Positions 1 through 8,891 of a stretch of 64,000 nt of DNA are shown one piece after another (position 1 is the first letter of the stretch; the number at the start of each line of letters is the position of its first letter). The position numbers and the translations under genes are program-made. A model generated the notes under the pieces. That model saw only the letters and a program-made list of their open reading frames with translations, had not been told where the DNA came from and made no database searches. Source of the stretch: Pararhizobium sp. A13 (lineage in GTDB: Bacteria > Pseudomonadota > Alphaproteobacteria > Rhizobiales > Rhizobiaceae); contig NZ_CP149510.1 of NCBI RefSeq assembly GCF_040126305.1, positions 721,001-785,000 on the forward strand, given 5' to 3'.

Positions 1-1
1 C

Positions 2-280
2 CACACGCCGATCGAGACGCAGGGCCTGACGTCAGTCCTCAATGGCGGTGCCTGGGTCGACCTGATGCGCCAGCACACGCCATCTCCGGAAAAGCTCTAC
101 ACCTGGTGGAGCTACCGCGCCAAGGATTGGGAAGCCGCCGACCGCGGCCGCCGCCTCGACCACGTCTGGTCCTCCGCCGACCTTTCTCCGCATTTGACCC
201 GCGTCGACATCCTGAAAGAGGCCCGCGGCTGGGAACGTCCGTCGGACCACGTACCCGTCATTGCGCATTTCGATCTTTGA
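2..280 (+). CDS. xthA: Exodeoxyribonuclease III, C-terminal part (5' end outside window)
   Basis: The frame is open from the first bases of the window and ends with TGA at 278-280. It encodes about 92 residues of an endonuclease/exonuclease/phosphatase-fold DNA repair enzyme. The C-terminal signature is visible: RRLDHVWSS followed by a helix and the final SDHVPVIAHF, in which Asp-His are the conserved catalytic pair of the ExoIII/AP endonuclease family. Known family members cleave abasic sites and remove 3' blocking groups in base-excision repair. The start and the N-terminal metal site lie upstream of the window, so completeness cannot be judged. Confidence 0.85.
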   Translation, partial: HTPIETQGLTSVLNGGAWVDLMRQHTPSPEKLYTWWSYRAKDWEAADRGRRLDHVWSSADLSPHLTRVDILKEARGWERPSDHVPVIAHFDL

Positions 281-287
281 GAAATTT

Positions 288-1310
288 TCACCGCCAGCCG
301 AGCGCCGGTGCGACATACTTCAGGATCGCCTCGATGACATGGGCGTTATATTCGACGCCAAGCTGGTTCGGGACCGTCAACAAAAGCGTATCCGCTTCGC
401 CAATCGCCTCGTCCTCGGCCAGCTGCCTGACCAGAATGTCAGGCTCAGCGGCATAGGACCGGCCGAAGATCGCCCTGGTATTGTCGTCGATATAACCGAC
501 CGTATCCTGTTCCTTGCTGCCAGCGCCGAAATAGGCGCGGTCGCGGTCATCGACCAGTGCGAAGATGCTGCGGCTGACGGACACCCGCGGCGTGCGCGTA
601 TGGCCAGCTTCCTTCCATGCCTCCCTGTAAGCACGGATCTGCGCCGCCTGCTGGACGTGGAAGGGTTCGCCGGTTTCGTCGTTCTTCAGCGTTGAGCTCT
701 GCAGGTTCATGCCGAGCTTCGCCGCCCATATGGCCGTGGCGTTCGAGCTTGCGCCCCACCAGATCCGGTCACGCAAGCCCTCCGAATGCGGCTCGACGCG
801 CAAGAGGCCGGGCGGGTTGGGAAACATCGGCCGCGGGTTCGGCTGGGCAAAACCTTGGCCTTTCAGGACTTCGAGCAAGACTTCGGTATGTCTGCGGCCC
901 ATATCCGCATCCGTCGAGCCTTCCTGCGGCTCAAATCCGAAATAGCGCCAGCCATCGATCACCTGTTCGGGAGAGCCGCGGCTGATGCCGAGCTGGAGGC
1001 GCCCGTTCGCGATCAGGTCGGCGCTCCCGGCATCCTCGGCCATGTAGAGCGGGTTCTCATAGCGCATGTCGATAACCGCCGTGCCGATCTCGATCTTTTT
1101 GGTCCTGGCACCGGCGGCAGCCAGAAGAGGAAACGGCGAGGCGAGCTGCCGGGCAAAATGATGGACGCGGAAATAGGCACCGTCAGCGCCGAGCTCTTCG
1201 GCGGCAACAGCCAGATCGATCGACTGCAGAAGCGCATCGCCGGCCGAGCGGGTCTGTGATTGGGGTGAAGGGTTCCAGTGCCCGAAAGAAAGGAAACCGA
1301 TTTTCTTCAT
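288..1310 (-). CDS. LLM-class (luciferase-like) flavin-dependent oxidoreductase
   Basis: A 340-residue protein of the bacterial luciferase-like monooxygenase superfamily (TIM-barrel, FMN/F420-type). It begins MKKIGFLSFGHW and has the family's early strand-helix pattern (AAEELGADGAYFRVHHF), the conserved IEIGTAVIDMRYENPLYMAEDA segment and LGISRGSPEQV. The start at 1310 is chosen because the protein fold begins there and an AGGT Shine-Dalgarno-like stretch lies about 10 bases upstream; an in-frame ATG 14 codons earlier would add residues unlike the family. The substrate cannot be deduced. It ends eight bases from the convergent xthA stop. Confidence 0.85.
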   Translation of the reverse strand: MKKIGFLSFGHWNPSPQSQTRSAGDALLQSIDLAVAAEELGADGAYFRVHHFARQLASPFPLLAAAGARTKKIEIGTAVIDMRYENPLYMAEDAGSADLIANGRLQLGISRGSPEQVIDGWRYFGFEPQEGSTDADMGRRHTEVLLEVLKGQGFAQPNPRPMFPNPPGLLRVEPHSEGLRDRIWWGASSNATAIWAAKLGMNLQSSTLKNDETGEPFHVQQAAQIRAYREAWKEAGHTRTPRVSVSRSIFALVDDRDRAYFGAGSKEQDTVGYIDDNTRAIFGRSYAAEPDILVRQLAEDEAIGEADTLLLTVPNQLGVEYNAHVIEAILKYVAPALGWR

Positions 1311-1462
1311 GATGATTCTACCTGACGGTGGCTGAATGTTTTTGGCTGTCATCGCCTAGATGGGAAGCGACAACCGCGAAGAGAAGGGCAAAGCGCAGCG
1401 TTTCAGGCAGGAGAACGGATATGGTCGCGACGCACAAGCACCGCTGGAAACGGCGCCGCCGT

Positions 1463-1918
1463 CTATCCGAACCGCGGCGCCAGCTTTTGCATGTCACGGA
1501 TCATCGTCTGCAGATTGTCTTTGATCCGTGCTTCGACGACGACGGCCACTTCCGGATATTCCTCCAGCATGCGGCGAAACAGCGGACGGTTGATGCGGAT
1601 GACTTCGCTGTCTTCCTCGGCAGTTGCGGTGAACTTGCGCTCGACGAAGGAAATCATCGCCAGTTCAGAGAGAAGCGTTCCGCGCCCAACCGTATCGACG
1701 ACCTCGACGCCGCCGTCGACCAGGCTGCGCGTCAGACTGAACGAGCCGCTGGCAATGGCAAAGGCGCAATCGGCGGGTGCGCCTTCGCGAAAGAGCTGCT
1801 GGCCCCTGTTGAGGCGTCGGCGCTCAGCCCCGAAGGCGATCAGCCGCAGCTTGTCGTCATCGATATCCGCAAACAGCGGCACGAGGGACAGAAGGGCGAT
1901 GTCGTCATTCAGCGACAA
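1463..1918 (-). CDS. Cyclic nucleotide-binding domain protein (single-domain, Crp-like)
   Basis: A 151-residue protein made almost entirely of one cNMP-binding beta-roll: LVPLFADIDDDKLRLIAF, LNRGQQLFREGAPADCAFAIASGSFSL, then the GRGTLLSELAMI segment corresponding to the phosphate-binding cassette. A Crp-type helix-turn-helix is absent, so it is probably a sensor or protein-interaction module, not a transcription factor by itself. It lies 51 bases downstream of the response-regulator gene on the same strand, suggesting co-transcription. The usual PBC Arg is not obvious, so nucleotide binding is unproven. Confidence 0.8.
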   Translation of the reverse strand: MSLNDDIALLSLVPLFADIDDDKLRLIAFGAERRRLNRGQQLFREGAPADCAFAIASGSFSLTRSLVDGGVEVVDTVGRGTLLSELAMISFVERKFTATAEEDSEVIRINRPLFRRMLEEYPEVAVVVEARIKDNLQTMIRDMQKLAPRFG

Positions 1919-1969
1919 GGGAATACCTCGGAAAGAGCATAAGGCCGGGTGTCGTCACGTCCCGTGTCT

Positions 1970-2653
1970 TCAGGGAACGATCTTGTACCCGCCATTCTCT
2001 GTCACCAAAATCTCCGCATTGGAAGGGTCGCGTTCGATTTTCTGGCGCAGGCGATAGACATGGGTTTCGAGCGTGTGGGTCGTCACGCCGGAATTGTACC
2101 CCCAGACCTCTTCGAGCAGCACGTCGCGCGTCACCACTTTCTGGTCGGCACGATAGAGATAGCGGATGATCGCCGCTTCCTTTTCGGTGAGCCGGATCTT
2201 CTGGCCGTTTTCCAGCGTCAGCAGCTTCTGCCCCGGCTTGAACGTATAGGGACCGACGGTGAAGGTCGCGTCCTCGCTCTGCTCATGTTGGCGCAGCTGC
2301 GCCCGGATGCGGGCAAGCAGAACGGCGAAGCGGAACGGCTTGGTCACATAATCGTTGGCACCCGCTTCCAGTCCAAGAATGGTATCGGAATCGGTGTCAT
2401 GGCCGGTCAGCATGATGATCGGCGCCTTGAAGCCACCCTTGCGCAGGAGCTTCACCGCCTCGCGCCCGTCCATGTCCGGCAGGCCGACATCCATCACCAG
2501 AAGAGCGATCTGCTGGTTGCGAGCCGCATGGATGCCCTTGGCCGCCGTCGGCTCCTGAAGAATGGTGAATTCCTCATAGAGGGAAAGCTGCTCCGTCAGC
2601 GTTTCGCGCAGGTCGTTGTCATCATCGACGAGAAGAATGGTGCGGGCCGACAT
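1970..2653 (-). CDS. OmpR-family response regulator (CenR-like)
   Basis: A 227-residue two-domain regulator. The receiver domain occupies about residues 1-118, with the acidic pocket LVDDDND near residue 10, the phospho-acceptor Asp55 (LLVMDVGLPDMDG), Thr83 and Lys106 (VTKPF). The C-terminal winged helix (about 130-227) ends in the DNA-recognition pattern THTLETHVYRLRQKI and ENGGYKIVP. No histidine kinase is adjacent. The sequence resembles the alphaproteobacterial CenR group, which controls envelope integrity, but I cannot separate it from other OmpR regulators without a tree. It likely forms an operon with the downstream cNMP-binding gene. Confidence 0.88.
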   Translation of the reverse strand: MSARTILLVDDDNDLRETLTEQLSLYEEFTILQEPTAAKGIHAARNQQIALLVMDVGLPDMDGREAVKLLRKGGFKAPIIMLTGHDTDSDTILGLEAGANDYVTKPFRFAVLLARIRAQLRQHEQSEDATFTVGPYTFKPGQKLLTLENGQKIRLTEKEAAIIRYLYRADQKVVTRDVLLEEVWGYNSGVTTHTLETHVYRLRQKIERDPSNAEILVTENGGYKIVP

Positions 2654-2777
2654 GCTGAGATCCCTCCTTGCTTCCGGATTGAAACTGGCTCAATGGAAGC
2701 TTCACCCGTTTGTTACATATTGTGTAGTGCTATGGTGTGGTTTCAGATCACGGACAACGCAAAAAACTGTGTGTAAA

Positions 2778-3329
2778 ATGCGACGAAAACCCCGCAAGGC
2801 CGCAAATCACGCCCGCACCATCGTCGTCAGAAGAAAACCGGGAAATCGAAGCCGCGCGCTCGTCACTTTCGCAGGCCGCACCGAGGAGGCCGCGATCGGT
2901 CGCAGCGGCGTCAGCTCACGCAAGCGCGAAGGCGATGGCGCTACCCCGATCGCCGCCATGCGCCTCGTCGGCGGCTACGTCCGCCGCGACCGCGTCACCC
3001 TGCCGCCGACCGCTTTGCCGCTCCGCTTCACACCGCAGAACCTGCTCTGGTGCGACGAACCGCGCGATGCGAACTACAACCGTCCCGTCACCACGCCGTT
3101 CAAGCCCAGCCACGAAAAGATGCGCCGCGACGACGGCCTCTATGACATCTGCCTGGTGATGGACTGGAACCTGCGCAGCCGCAAACGCCATGGCGGCTCG
3201 GCCATCTTCTTCCATCTCGCCAAGCCCGGCTATACCCCGACGGAAGGTTGTGTCGCCGTCAACCGTCCGGCGATGAAGCGGCTGCTGCGGTTCATGCGGC
3301 GGGGGACGGTGGTGAGGGTGGTGAGATGA
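2778..3329 (+). CDS. L,D-transpeptidase family (YkuD) protein
   Basis: A 183-residue protein with a basic N-terminus (MRRKPRKAANHARTIVVRRK) and a YkuD-type catalytic region. The conserved REGDGATPIA segment is near residue 57, and the active-site run HLAKPGYTPTEGCVAV carries the catalytic His and Cys near residues 152-165. Family members form 3-3 peptidoglycan crosslinks or attach proteins to peptidoglycan. No signal peptide is evident, although the ATG at 2778 has no strong Shine-Dalgarno sequence and the frame is open further upstream. Its TGA overlaps the ATG of the next gene (ATGA), indicating translational coupling. Confidence 0.8.
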   Translation: MRRKPRKAANHARTIVVRRKPGNRSRALVTFAGRTEEAAIGRSGVSSRKREGDGATPIAAMRLVGGYVRRDRVTLPPTALPLRFTPQNLLWCDEPRDANYNRPVTTPFKPSHEKMRRDDGLYDICLVMDWNLRSRKRHGGSAIFFHLAKPGYTPTEGCVAVNRPAMKRLLRFMRRGTVVRVVR

Positions 3330-3901
3330 CGGGCAAGTTCGGCAATCACAAGGCATCCGTGAACACGCCCCTCTACATCGCCGTGGGGAAATTCGGTCCA
3401 TCGCAAGGACCGCGATGGAGCGAATACATTGCCTGGTCGGGCCTGACGCAACTTGATGAGGTCGTGACGCTCGACGGGATGATTTGCCCGGTCATTCTTG
3501 AGGAAACGAAGGCCAGCTATTGGGATCACATCGTCAACGAAGACGGCATGCTGAACTTCTTCACGGACCTTGATTTTTTCAGGCAGGAACTCGGCTCGCC
3601 CGCGAACGTCAACATCCTCGCGGTTCTGCGCAATCCAACAGAAGAGGCAGTCCAGGAAGGCTTGGGCGATCGCTTTCAATTTGTTGGGTACGACCTTTTG
3701 GATCAGGGCCACAGCGTCAGTGCGCTGTGCAACTGTGGAGGTTTTCCGGATGTCTTCGCCAACGCAGAGCTTTCAACACACGGTTTGCTTGAAAACTATG
3801 GCAGGGCAAGGGAAGTTCAGCGTCGCCTGCGGGAACTTTACCCGCACGAGCGTCACGCCGATTGCAACATCTGGGCTATTTTTCGGATGGACGCGGCATG
3901 A
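3326..3901 (+). CDS. Hypothetical protein, unrecognised
   Basis: A 191-residue protein that I do not recognise. It starts MTGKFGNHKASVNTPLYIAV at an ATG overlapping the stop of the L,D-transpeptidase gene. The predicted protein is soluble, acidic in the middle and rich in aromatic residues. Cysteines occur at the pattern LCNCGGFP and near the C-terminus (HADCNIWAIFRM), and an RELYPHERHADC run lies near the end. There is no signal peptide or membrane segment. Its base composition is visibly less GC-rich than the flanking genes, which hints at later acquisition. The four-base overlap supports translation, but nothing shows a shared function with the transpeptidase. Confidence 0.7.
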   Translation: MTGKFGNHKASVNTPLYIAVGKFGPSQGPRWSEYIAWSGLTQLDEVVTLDGMICPVILEETKASYWDHIVNEDGMLNFFTDLDFFRQELGSPANVNILAVLRNPTEEAVQEGLGDRFQFVGYDLLDQGHSVSALCNCGGFPDVFANAELSTHGLLENYGRAREVQRRLRELYPHERHADCNIWAIFRMDAA

Positions 3902-3973
3902 CGTGCGCTTGCGGTGACGATGCTGTGCCGCGTCCAATGTGCAGTCTGCGTAGGTAACATTGGTCGTCGCCGC

Positions 3974-4510
3974 TCACCCAACCGAGCGCGGCGCCACGAA
4001 CCGCTCCAGATAACCCGTGCCCTTGGCAACCTCATCCCAGCCGTCGACATCGAAGTCGATGACAGCGAGGCCAGCCGTCGGGAACTTCTCCTTCATGCGG
4101 CCCATGGCATCCGCGTCGCCATCCGCAACCAGCAGCGACGCGGCATCCTCCATGCCCGGATTATGGCCGACGACCAGCAAGGTGCGGATGCCGGGCTCGA
4201 CTGTCCGGATCACATCGAGAATGCGCTCGGCCGACACCTCGTAGACGCCCGGCGCCTCGCGCTCGGCGACCTTCTTCGACAGGGCATCGCGCACCAGCGC
4301 CCACGTTTCCTGCGCGCGGCGGGCGGGCGAGACGAGAGCGAGATCGGGGATCAGCTTTTCGCGGGCCATATAGGCGCCGATGACGGGTGCTGCCTTGCGC
4401 CCGCGCTCCGCCAGTGGCCGCTCACGATCGGCAACACCGTCGGGCCATGCGGATTTGGCGTGGCGCAGAAGGATAAGGCGGCGTTTCGGCTTCAACGATT
4501 TCTTGGTCAT
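3974..4510 (-). CDS. SixA-like histidine phosphatase family protein
   Basis: A 178-residue histidine-phosphatase-superfamily protein. The RHG-type motif LILLRHAKSAW places the phospho-acceptor His at residue 17, with Arg16 beside it. SPARRAQET near residue 64 supplies the second conserved Arg, and VVGHNPGMED carries the second catalytic His at 116. SixA in E. coli dephosphorylates phosphohistidine of HPt or PTS proteins; the physiological target here is not shown by the sequence. The gene is 136 bases downstream of leuC on the same strand, separated by a palindromic repeat cluster. Confidence 0.85.
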   Translation of the reverse strand: MTKKSLKPKRRLILLRHAKSAWPDGVADRERPLAERGRKAAPVIGAYMAREKLIPDLALVSPARRAQETWALVRDALSKKVAEREAPGVYEVSAERILDVIRTVEPGIRTLLVVGHNPGMEDAASLLVADGDADAMGRMKEKFPTAGLAVIDFDVDGWDEVAKGTGYLERFVAPRSVG

Positions 4511-4516
4511 CTTCCT

Positions 4517-4640
4517 CCTCCCACCTCCCCTTTGAGGGGGAGGCCGCAGCGAAGCTGCGGGTGGGGGGTGATCGTGAGGTGGCCACCAAGGTCACCCCAC
4601 CCCGGCACGGCATGCCGACCCTCCCTCAAGGGGAGGGTAG
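4517..4640. repeat. Dispersed palindromic repeat cluster (CTCCCCTTGAGGGGGAG type)
   Basis: The spacer between sixA-like and leuC contains two arms of a GC-rich palindromic element: CTCCCCTTTGAGGGGGAG near 4526-4543 and CCCTCCCTCAAGGGGAGGG near 4620-4637. A GCAGCGAAGCTGC inner hairpin lies between them. Variants of the same module occur at about 19862-19883, 22660-22905 and 28001-28050, so this is a dispersed family and not a simple terminator. It could still form transcript hairpins. Confidence 0.75.
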
Positions 4641-4645
4641 AGTGC

Positions 4646-6055
4646 TTACTTCCAGTCGCGGATGTCGACGAAGTGGCCGGAGACGGCGGCTGCCGCTGCC
4701 ATGGCGGGCGACACCAGATGGGTGCGGCCCTTGAAGCCCTGGCGGCCTTCGAAGTTGCGGTTGGAGGTCGAGGCGCAGCGCTCGCCCGGCTTCAGGCGGT
4801 CGTCGTTCATGGCAAGGCACATGGAGCAGCCCGGCTCGCGCCAGTCGAAACCGGCTGCCTTGAAGATCTTGTCGAGGCCTTCGGCTTCCGCCTGTTCCTT
4901 GACGAGGCCCGAGCCCGGCACGATCATCGCCGAAACGGTCGGGGCAACGGTGCGGCCTTCAACGACCTTGGCGACTTCGCGCAGGTCCTCGATGCGGCCG
5001 TTGGTGCAGGAGCCGATGAAGACGCGGTCGATGTTGATGTCGGTGATCTTCGTACCCGGCTTCAGGCCCATATAGTCGAGCGCACGCCACTTCGAGGTGC
5101 GCTTGTTCTCGTCCTGGATTTCGTCCGGGTTCGGAACGATGCCCTGAACGGAGATGACGTCTTCCGGCGAGGAACCCCAGGAGACGATCGGCGGCAGGGC
5201 GGCGGCATCGAGAACGACGACCCGGTCGAAATGGGCGCCTTCGTCGGTGTGCAGCGTCTTCCAGTAGGCGATCGCCTGCTCCAGTTCTTCGCCCTTCGGC
5301 GCGCGCGGCTTGCCCTTGATATATTCGAAGGTCTTTTCGTCCGGCGCGATCAGGCCGGCGCGGGCGCCGCCTTCGATCGTCATGTTGCAGATGGTCATGC
5401 GGCCTTCCATCGACAGCGCGCGGATGGCTTCGCCGGCGAACTCGATGACGTGGCCGGTGCCGCCGGCCGTGCCGATCTCGCCGATGATGGCAAGGATGAT
5501 ATCCTTGGCGGTGACGCCTTCCGGCAGTTGGCCGTCGACACGCACCAGCATGTTCTTGGCCTTCTTCTGGATCAGCGTCTGGGTGGCGAGCACATGCTCG
5601 ACCTCGGACGTGCCGATGCCATGTGCCAGCGCCCCGAAGGCGCCATGCGTCGAGGTATGGCTGTCGCCGCAGACGATCGTCATGCCCGGCAGGGTGAAGC
5701 CCTGTTCCGGACCGACGATGTGGACGATGCCCTGGCGCTTGTCGCTGGCCGAATAATATTCGACGCCGAAATCGGCGGCGTTCTGGGCCAGTGCCTCGAC
5801 CTGGATGCGGCTTTCCTCGTTCTTGATGCCGAGATGGCGATCCGGCGACGTCGGCACGTTGTGGTCGACGACGGCAAGCGTCTTTTGCGGCGCACGCACC
5901 TTGCGGTTCGTCATGCGCAGCCCCTCGAACGCCTGCGGGCTCGTCACTTCGTGAACGAGATGGCGGTCGATGTAGAGAAGACAGGTTCCATCGTCCTGCT
6001 GATCGACCAGATGGTCGTCCCAGATTTTATCGTAGAGAGTACGCGGTGCGCTCAT
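4646..6055 (-). CDS. leuC: 3-isopropylmalate dehydratase large subunit
   Basis: A full-length 469-residue aconitase-superfamily protein, [17 protein letters not shown] onward. The [17 protein letters not shown] motif and the iron-sulfur cysteines in [13 protein letters not shown] and [12 protein letters not shown] are present, as is the C-terminal [18 protein letters not shown]. LeuC pairs with LeuD to isomerise 2- and 3-isopropylmalate in leucine biosynthesis. LeuD is not in the window, which is common in rhizobia where leuC and leuD are separate. Its length matches the family. Confidence 0.97.
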   Translation of the reverse strand: MSAPRTLYDKIWDDHLVDQQDDGTCLLYIDRHLVHEVTSPQAFEGLRMTNRKVRAPQKTLAVVDHNVPTSPDRHLGIKNEESRIQVEALAQNAADFGVEYYSASDKRQGIVHIVGPEQGFTLPGMTIVCGDSHTSTHGAFGALAHGIGTSEVEHVLATQTLIQKKAKNMLVRVDGQLPEGVTAKDIILAIIGEIGTAGGTGHVIEFAGEAIRALSMEGRMTICNMTIEGGARAGLIAPDEKTFEYIKGKPRAPKGEELEQAIAYWKTLHTDEGAHFDRVVVLDAAALPPIVSWGSSPEDVISVQGIVPNPDEIQDENKRTSKWRALDYMGLKPGTKITDINIDRVFIGSCTNGRIEDLREVAKVVEGRTVAPTVSAMIVPGSGLVKEQAEAEGLDKIFKAAGFDWREPGCSMCLAMNDDRLKPGERCASTSNRNFEGRQGFKGRTHLVSPAMAAAAAVSGHFVDIRDWK

Positions 6056-6335
6056 GGCTTTTCATCCATAGTAAAGAAGAAGGTCAGGAAAATGGCCGGC
6101 AAAAGGGCGCCGGAAACCCAGCCGGGGTCAGGCCCCGAAGATCAACGAAGTCGGCTGTTGAACGCGCCCGAAACGCACGCAAAAAACCGTGCCGGCAGAC
6201 GCTTGCGGTCCTGCAGCACGACGATTTTCTGCGCAAAACATCCGAATTTGGATTCCATGGGCGCGGATATATCAATTTTTTGACGGTTCGGCAATTGGCG
6301 AGATCGAGCGGTGATGGGCGCGCCGCGTACTCCCA
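6056..6335. other. Intergenic region upstream of leuC
   Basis: About 280 bases with no convincing gene. The strip 6056-6290 is less GC-rich than the genes, contains several A/T runs, and presumably holds the leuC promoter. I saw no leucine-rich leader peptide or T-box-like structure that would indicate attenuation. Confidence 0.5.
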
Positions 6336-6472
6336 CTTCTCCCCGGTGGGGAGAAGTGCCGAGCGCATGCGAGGCGATGAGGGGGCCTTGCCGCAAACTC
6401 GAGTTCGTGTCGCCCCCTCATCCGGCGCTACGCGCCACCTTCTTCCCGCTGGGGAGAAGAGGCTACCAGCGT
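6336..6472. repeat. Dispersed palindromic repeat pair (CTTCTCCCC..GGGGAGAAG type)
   Basis: Two copies of a hairpin module flank a CCCCTCATCCGGC tail. The first, ACTTCTCCCCGGTGGGGAGAAG, is around 6340-6358; the second, CTTCTTCCCGCTGGGGAGAAG, is around 6440-6461. The same hairpin-plus-tail organisation recurs at 19740-19860 and 27785-27980. It abuts the stop codon of the ABC permease gene and may double as a transcript end. Confidence 0.75.
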
Positions 6473-7300
6473 TCAGTTCGCCTCTCTGTGCCCCCGCCTT
6501 AACCTCTTCTCCAACTGCCGCAACCCCAGCGACAGCCCAATCGTCAGGATCAGATAGATATAGGCGACGATCGAATAGGTCTCGAAGAAGCGGAAGGAGC
6601 CAGACGCATAGATCTTTCCCATCTGGGTGATATCGGCGACGCCGAGCACGGAAACCAGCGAACTATCCTTCACCATCGCCACGAAATCATTGCCGAGCGG
6701 CGGCAGGATGACGCGAACCGCCTGCGGGAAGACCACCAGCCGGAAGCGTTGATAGCGCGACAGCCCGAGCGCCTTGGCCGCCTCGATCTGGCCCTTGTCG
6801 ACCGACTGGATGCCGGCGCGGAAGACCTCGGCGATGAAGGCGGAGTAGCCGATGGTGAGCGCCATGATTGCCCGCCACATCAAGGAGACGTCGCGCACCA
6901 GAAGCGGCTTGGCATAGCCAGCCTCCACCAGCGGGCCAAGGACCGCGTTGACCAGCGTCACCAGCGCCGGCGCGCCGACAAAGGCGATGTAGAACAGAAG
7001 CACGAGGATCGGGATGCCGCGGATGACCTCTGTGTAGAACCGGGCGATCTGGCGCAGGGCTGCGCGCTCCGACAGCGCCATCAGCGCGATGCCGAGCCCC
7101 AGCAGCGTGGCGAAGAAAAACCCCAGCAGCGTCACCAGGATGGTGATGCCGACGCCGGCAGAAACGATGGTGAAGACTTGGGCGTAGATATCGTTGGAAA
7201 CGATCACCACGGCGAGTGCTGCGGCGATAACGGCAAGGGCGACCAGCCACCAGGGATAGTCGCCCTTTTGAGATGTGTGTTGCGGCTGCGCAGGCGTCAT
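6473..7300 (-). CDS. Polar amino-acid ABC transporter permease (HisM/GlnP family)
   Basis: A 275-residue integral membrane protein with about five to six hydrophobic segments. It carries the permease-ATPase contact loop typical of HAAT permeases (EAAKALGLSRYQRFRLVVFPQAVRVILPPLGN) near residues 190-220. The N-terminal TEVIRGIPILVLLFY segment is also diagnostic of amino-acid permeases. It lies 10 bases after the binding-protein gene and is probably co-transcribed with it. No ATPase gene is nearby, so the transporter must borrow one encoded elsewhere. Confidence 0.9.
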   Translation of the reverse strand: MTPAQPQHTSQKGDYPWWLVALAVIAAALAVVIVSNDIYAQVFTIVSAGVGITILVTLLGFFFATLLGLGIALMALSERAALRQIARFYTEVIRGIPILVLLFYIAFVGAPALVTLVNAVLGPLVEAGYAKPLLVRDVSLMWRAIMALTIGYSAFIAEVFRAGIQSVDKGQIEAAKALGLSRYQRFRLVVFPQAVRVILPPLGNDFVAMVKDSSLVSVLGVADITQMGKIYASGSFRFFETYSIVAYIYLILTIGLSLGLRQLEKRLRRGHREAN

Positions 7301-7310
7301 CGGATGGTGA

Positions 7311-8108
7311 TCATTCGCCCATCTTGTAGTCGACGAACCACTTCTGGTTCAGCTTGTCGAACGTGCCGTCGGCCTTCAGTGCGGCGATCGCGGCATTGAC
7401 GGGTGCTACGAGATCCGAGCCCTTCTTGAAGATGAAGCCGAAATCCTCCGTGCCGAGCGGCCCGCCGATCACTTTCAGCGCACCGTTCGCAGAATCGACG
7501 TAGCCCTTGGCCGCGACGCTGTCCGTCAGCACCGTATCGACATCGCCGGCCTTCAAGGCCTGCACCGTCGCGCCAAACGTCTCGAACAGTTTTATGCGCG
7601 CATTCTGCTCGTTGCCGTCGAGTATCTCATAGACGGCCGTATAGAAAGGCGAGGTGCCCGGCTGAGCCCCGACAAGCCCGTCGGCAAACGCGCCAAAAGT
7701 CTTGGCATCGGTGAAGCGGCTCTCGTCGCCGCGCACCAGCATGAACTGCTGCGAACGCATATACGGATCGGAGAAATCCACCTGCGTCTTGCGCTCGTCC
7801 TTGATGGTGATGCCGGTCATGCCGATGTCGTACTGGCCGTCCGAGACCGCCTGGATCATCGCGTCCCAGCTTGTGTTCTGGATTTCCAGCTTGAAATTCA
7901 GCCGCTTGGCGATCTCCTCCATCGCGTCATATTCCCAGCCGATCGCCTTGCCGCTCTTCGGTTCGACGAACTGCAGCGGCGGATAGGCATTCTCGGTCAC
8001 GACCACCACCGTCCGCCCGCCCAGATCCGGCAGCTCGGCGGCAAGAGCGCTCAAGGGCGCGAGAACAAGGGCGGTCAGGCCGGCGAGAACGGTGCGGCGG
8101 GAAAACAT
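7311..8108 (-). CDS. Amino-acid ABC transporter substrate-binding protein
   Basis: A 265-residue periplasmic binding protein of family 3. The N-terminus MFSRRTVLAGLTALVLAPLSALAAE is a cleavable export signal. The mature part shows YPPLQFVEPKSGKAIGWEYDAMEEIAKRL, the MTGITIKDERKTQVDFSDPYM block and the C-terminal LNQKWF helix. The ATG at 8108 is favoured by an AGGAG sequence seven bases upstream. It is paired with the following permease gene. The ligand is presumed to be a polar amino acid from family knowledge only. Confidence 0.9.
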   Translation of the reverse strand: MFSRRTVLAGLTALVLAPLSALAAELPDLGGRTVVVVTENAYPPLQFVEPKSGKAIGWEYDAMEEIAKRLNFKLEIQNTSWDAMIQAVSDGQYDIGMTGITIKDERKTQVDFSDPYMRSQQFMLVRGDESRFTDAKTFGAFADGLVGAQPGTSPFYTAVYEILDGNEQNARIKLFETFGATVQALKAGDVDTVLTDSVAAKGYVDSANGALKVIGGPLGTEDFGFIFKKGSDLVAPVNAAIAALKADGTFDKLNQKWFVDYKMGE

Positions 8109-8384
8109 GGATAGCTCCTGAATTGTGGCGGGCAAGACTGTCACGAAACCTCCGGCCAAAGCAAGGAGGGATCGTCCCTTACAGCGGTGTTTCGACGGCG
8201 GGCGCTGGCACTATTGCCGATGAAGCGGTGACGTGCAGGGTACCTGGTTCTCTTTTCAACACCATGGGCGGAAAAACTGCCGTCTTTTCTTGCCGCACCG
8301 CAGCCTCTAGCGTCCTTTCAAACGGCGGCGCAAGTCTGCTTGCCGCTTATCGTCACGCTTTGTGCCGGAGCAAAAGGAAAGACA

Positions 8385-8891
8385 ATGAAAGCAGCTATAA
8401 CATCCGCCGTTCTTGCCCTGTCGCTGGTTGCCGCAGCACTTTCGGCCCTTCCCGTGCGGGCGCAGGAGGCGGTGGTGGCGGCCGCAGACGCCGAAGCGCT
8501 CTTCACGAGCCCTGAGCCGAAGCTCCACGCCAACAAGCAGGTGGTCTACGGCATCATCCGCGATCTGCTCGAAGCCAATCACTGGGACAAGGCCGGTGAC
8601 TATCTGACGGAGCGCTACATCCAGCACAATCCCAACGCCGCGTCCGGTCGCGCCGGCGTCGTCGCCTATTTCACGGAAGTCCTGAAGCTTCAGCCTTCGC
8701 CGATCCCTGCGAAGATCAAGACCCCGGTCGCCTTCGTGACGGCCGAAGGGGACCTCGTCACCGTCGGCTACGTTCGCGAAATCAAGGATGAGAAGGACCC
8801 GGCCAAGACCTACACCACCACCTGGTTTGACACGTGGCGGATCAAGGACGGCAAAGCCGACGAGCATTGGGACCCTGCTACTCGGCCCTGA
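8385..8891 (+). CDS. Secreted NTF2-like/SnoaL-like family protein
   Basis: A 168-residue protein with a clear signal peptide (MKAAITSAVLALSLVAAALS, cleavage likely after the LPVRA at about residue 26). The mature region looks like a SnoaL/NTF2 cone fold: a helix pair (QVVYGIIRDLLEANHWDKAG), then LTERYIQHNPNAASGRAGVVAYF and a C-terminal beta-rich part ending DTWRIKDGKADEHWD. That pattern is typical of predicted SnoaL-like polyketide-cyclase relatives with unknown substrate. AAAGGAAAGACA precedes the ATG. The last 14 bases overlap the convergent methyltransferase gene. Confidence 0.8.
   Translation: MKAAITSAVLALSLVAAALSALPVRAQEAVVAAADAEALFTSPEPKLHANKQVVYGIIRDLLEANHWDKAGDYLTERYIQHNPNAASGRAGVVAYFTEVLKLQPSPIPAKIKTPVAFVTAEGDLVTVGYVREIKDEKDPAKTYTTTWFDTWRIKDGKADEHWDPATRP

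Noticed and set aside
3914..6283. Very long plus-strand open frame (789 codons) opposite sixA-like and leuC
   Set aside because: It is the antisense shadow of high-GC genes on the other strand, with no family motif; leuC is unmistakable.
6056..6335. Leader peptide or T-box ahead of leuC
   Set aside because: No short Leu-rich frame followed by alternative hairpins, and no T-box signature, was found.
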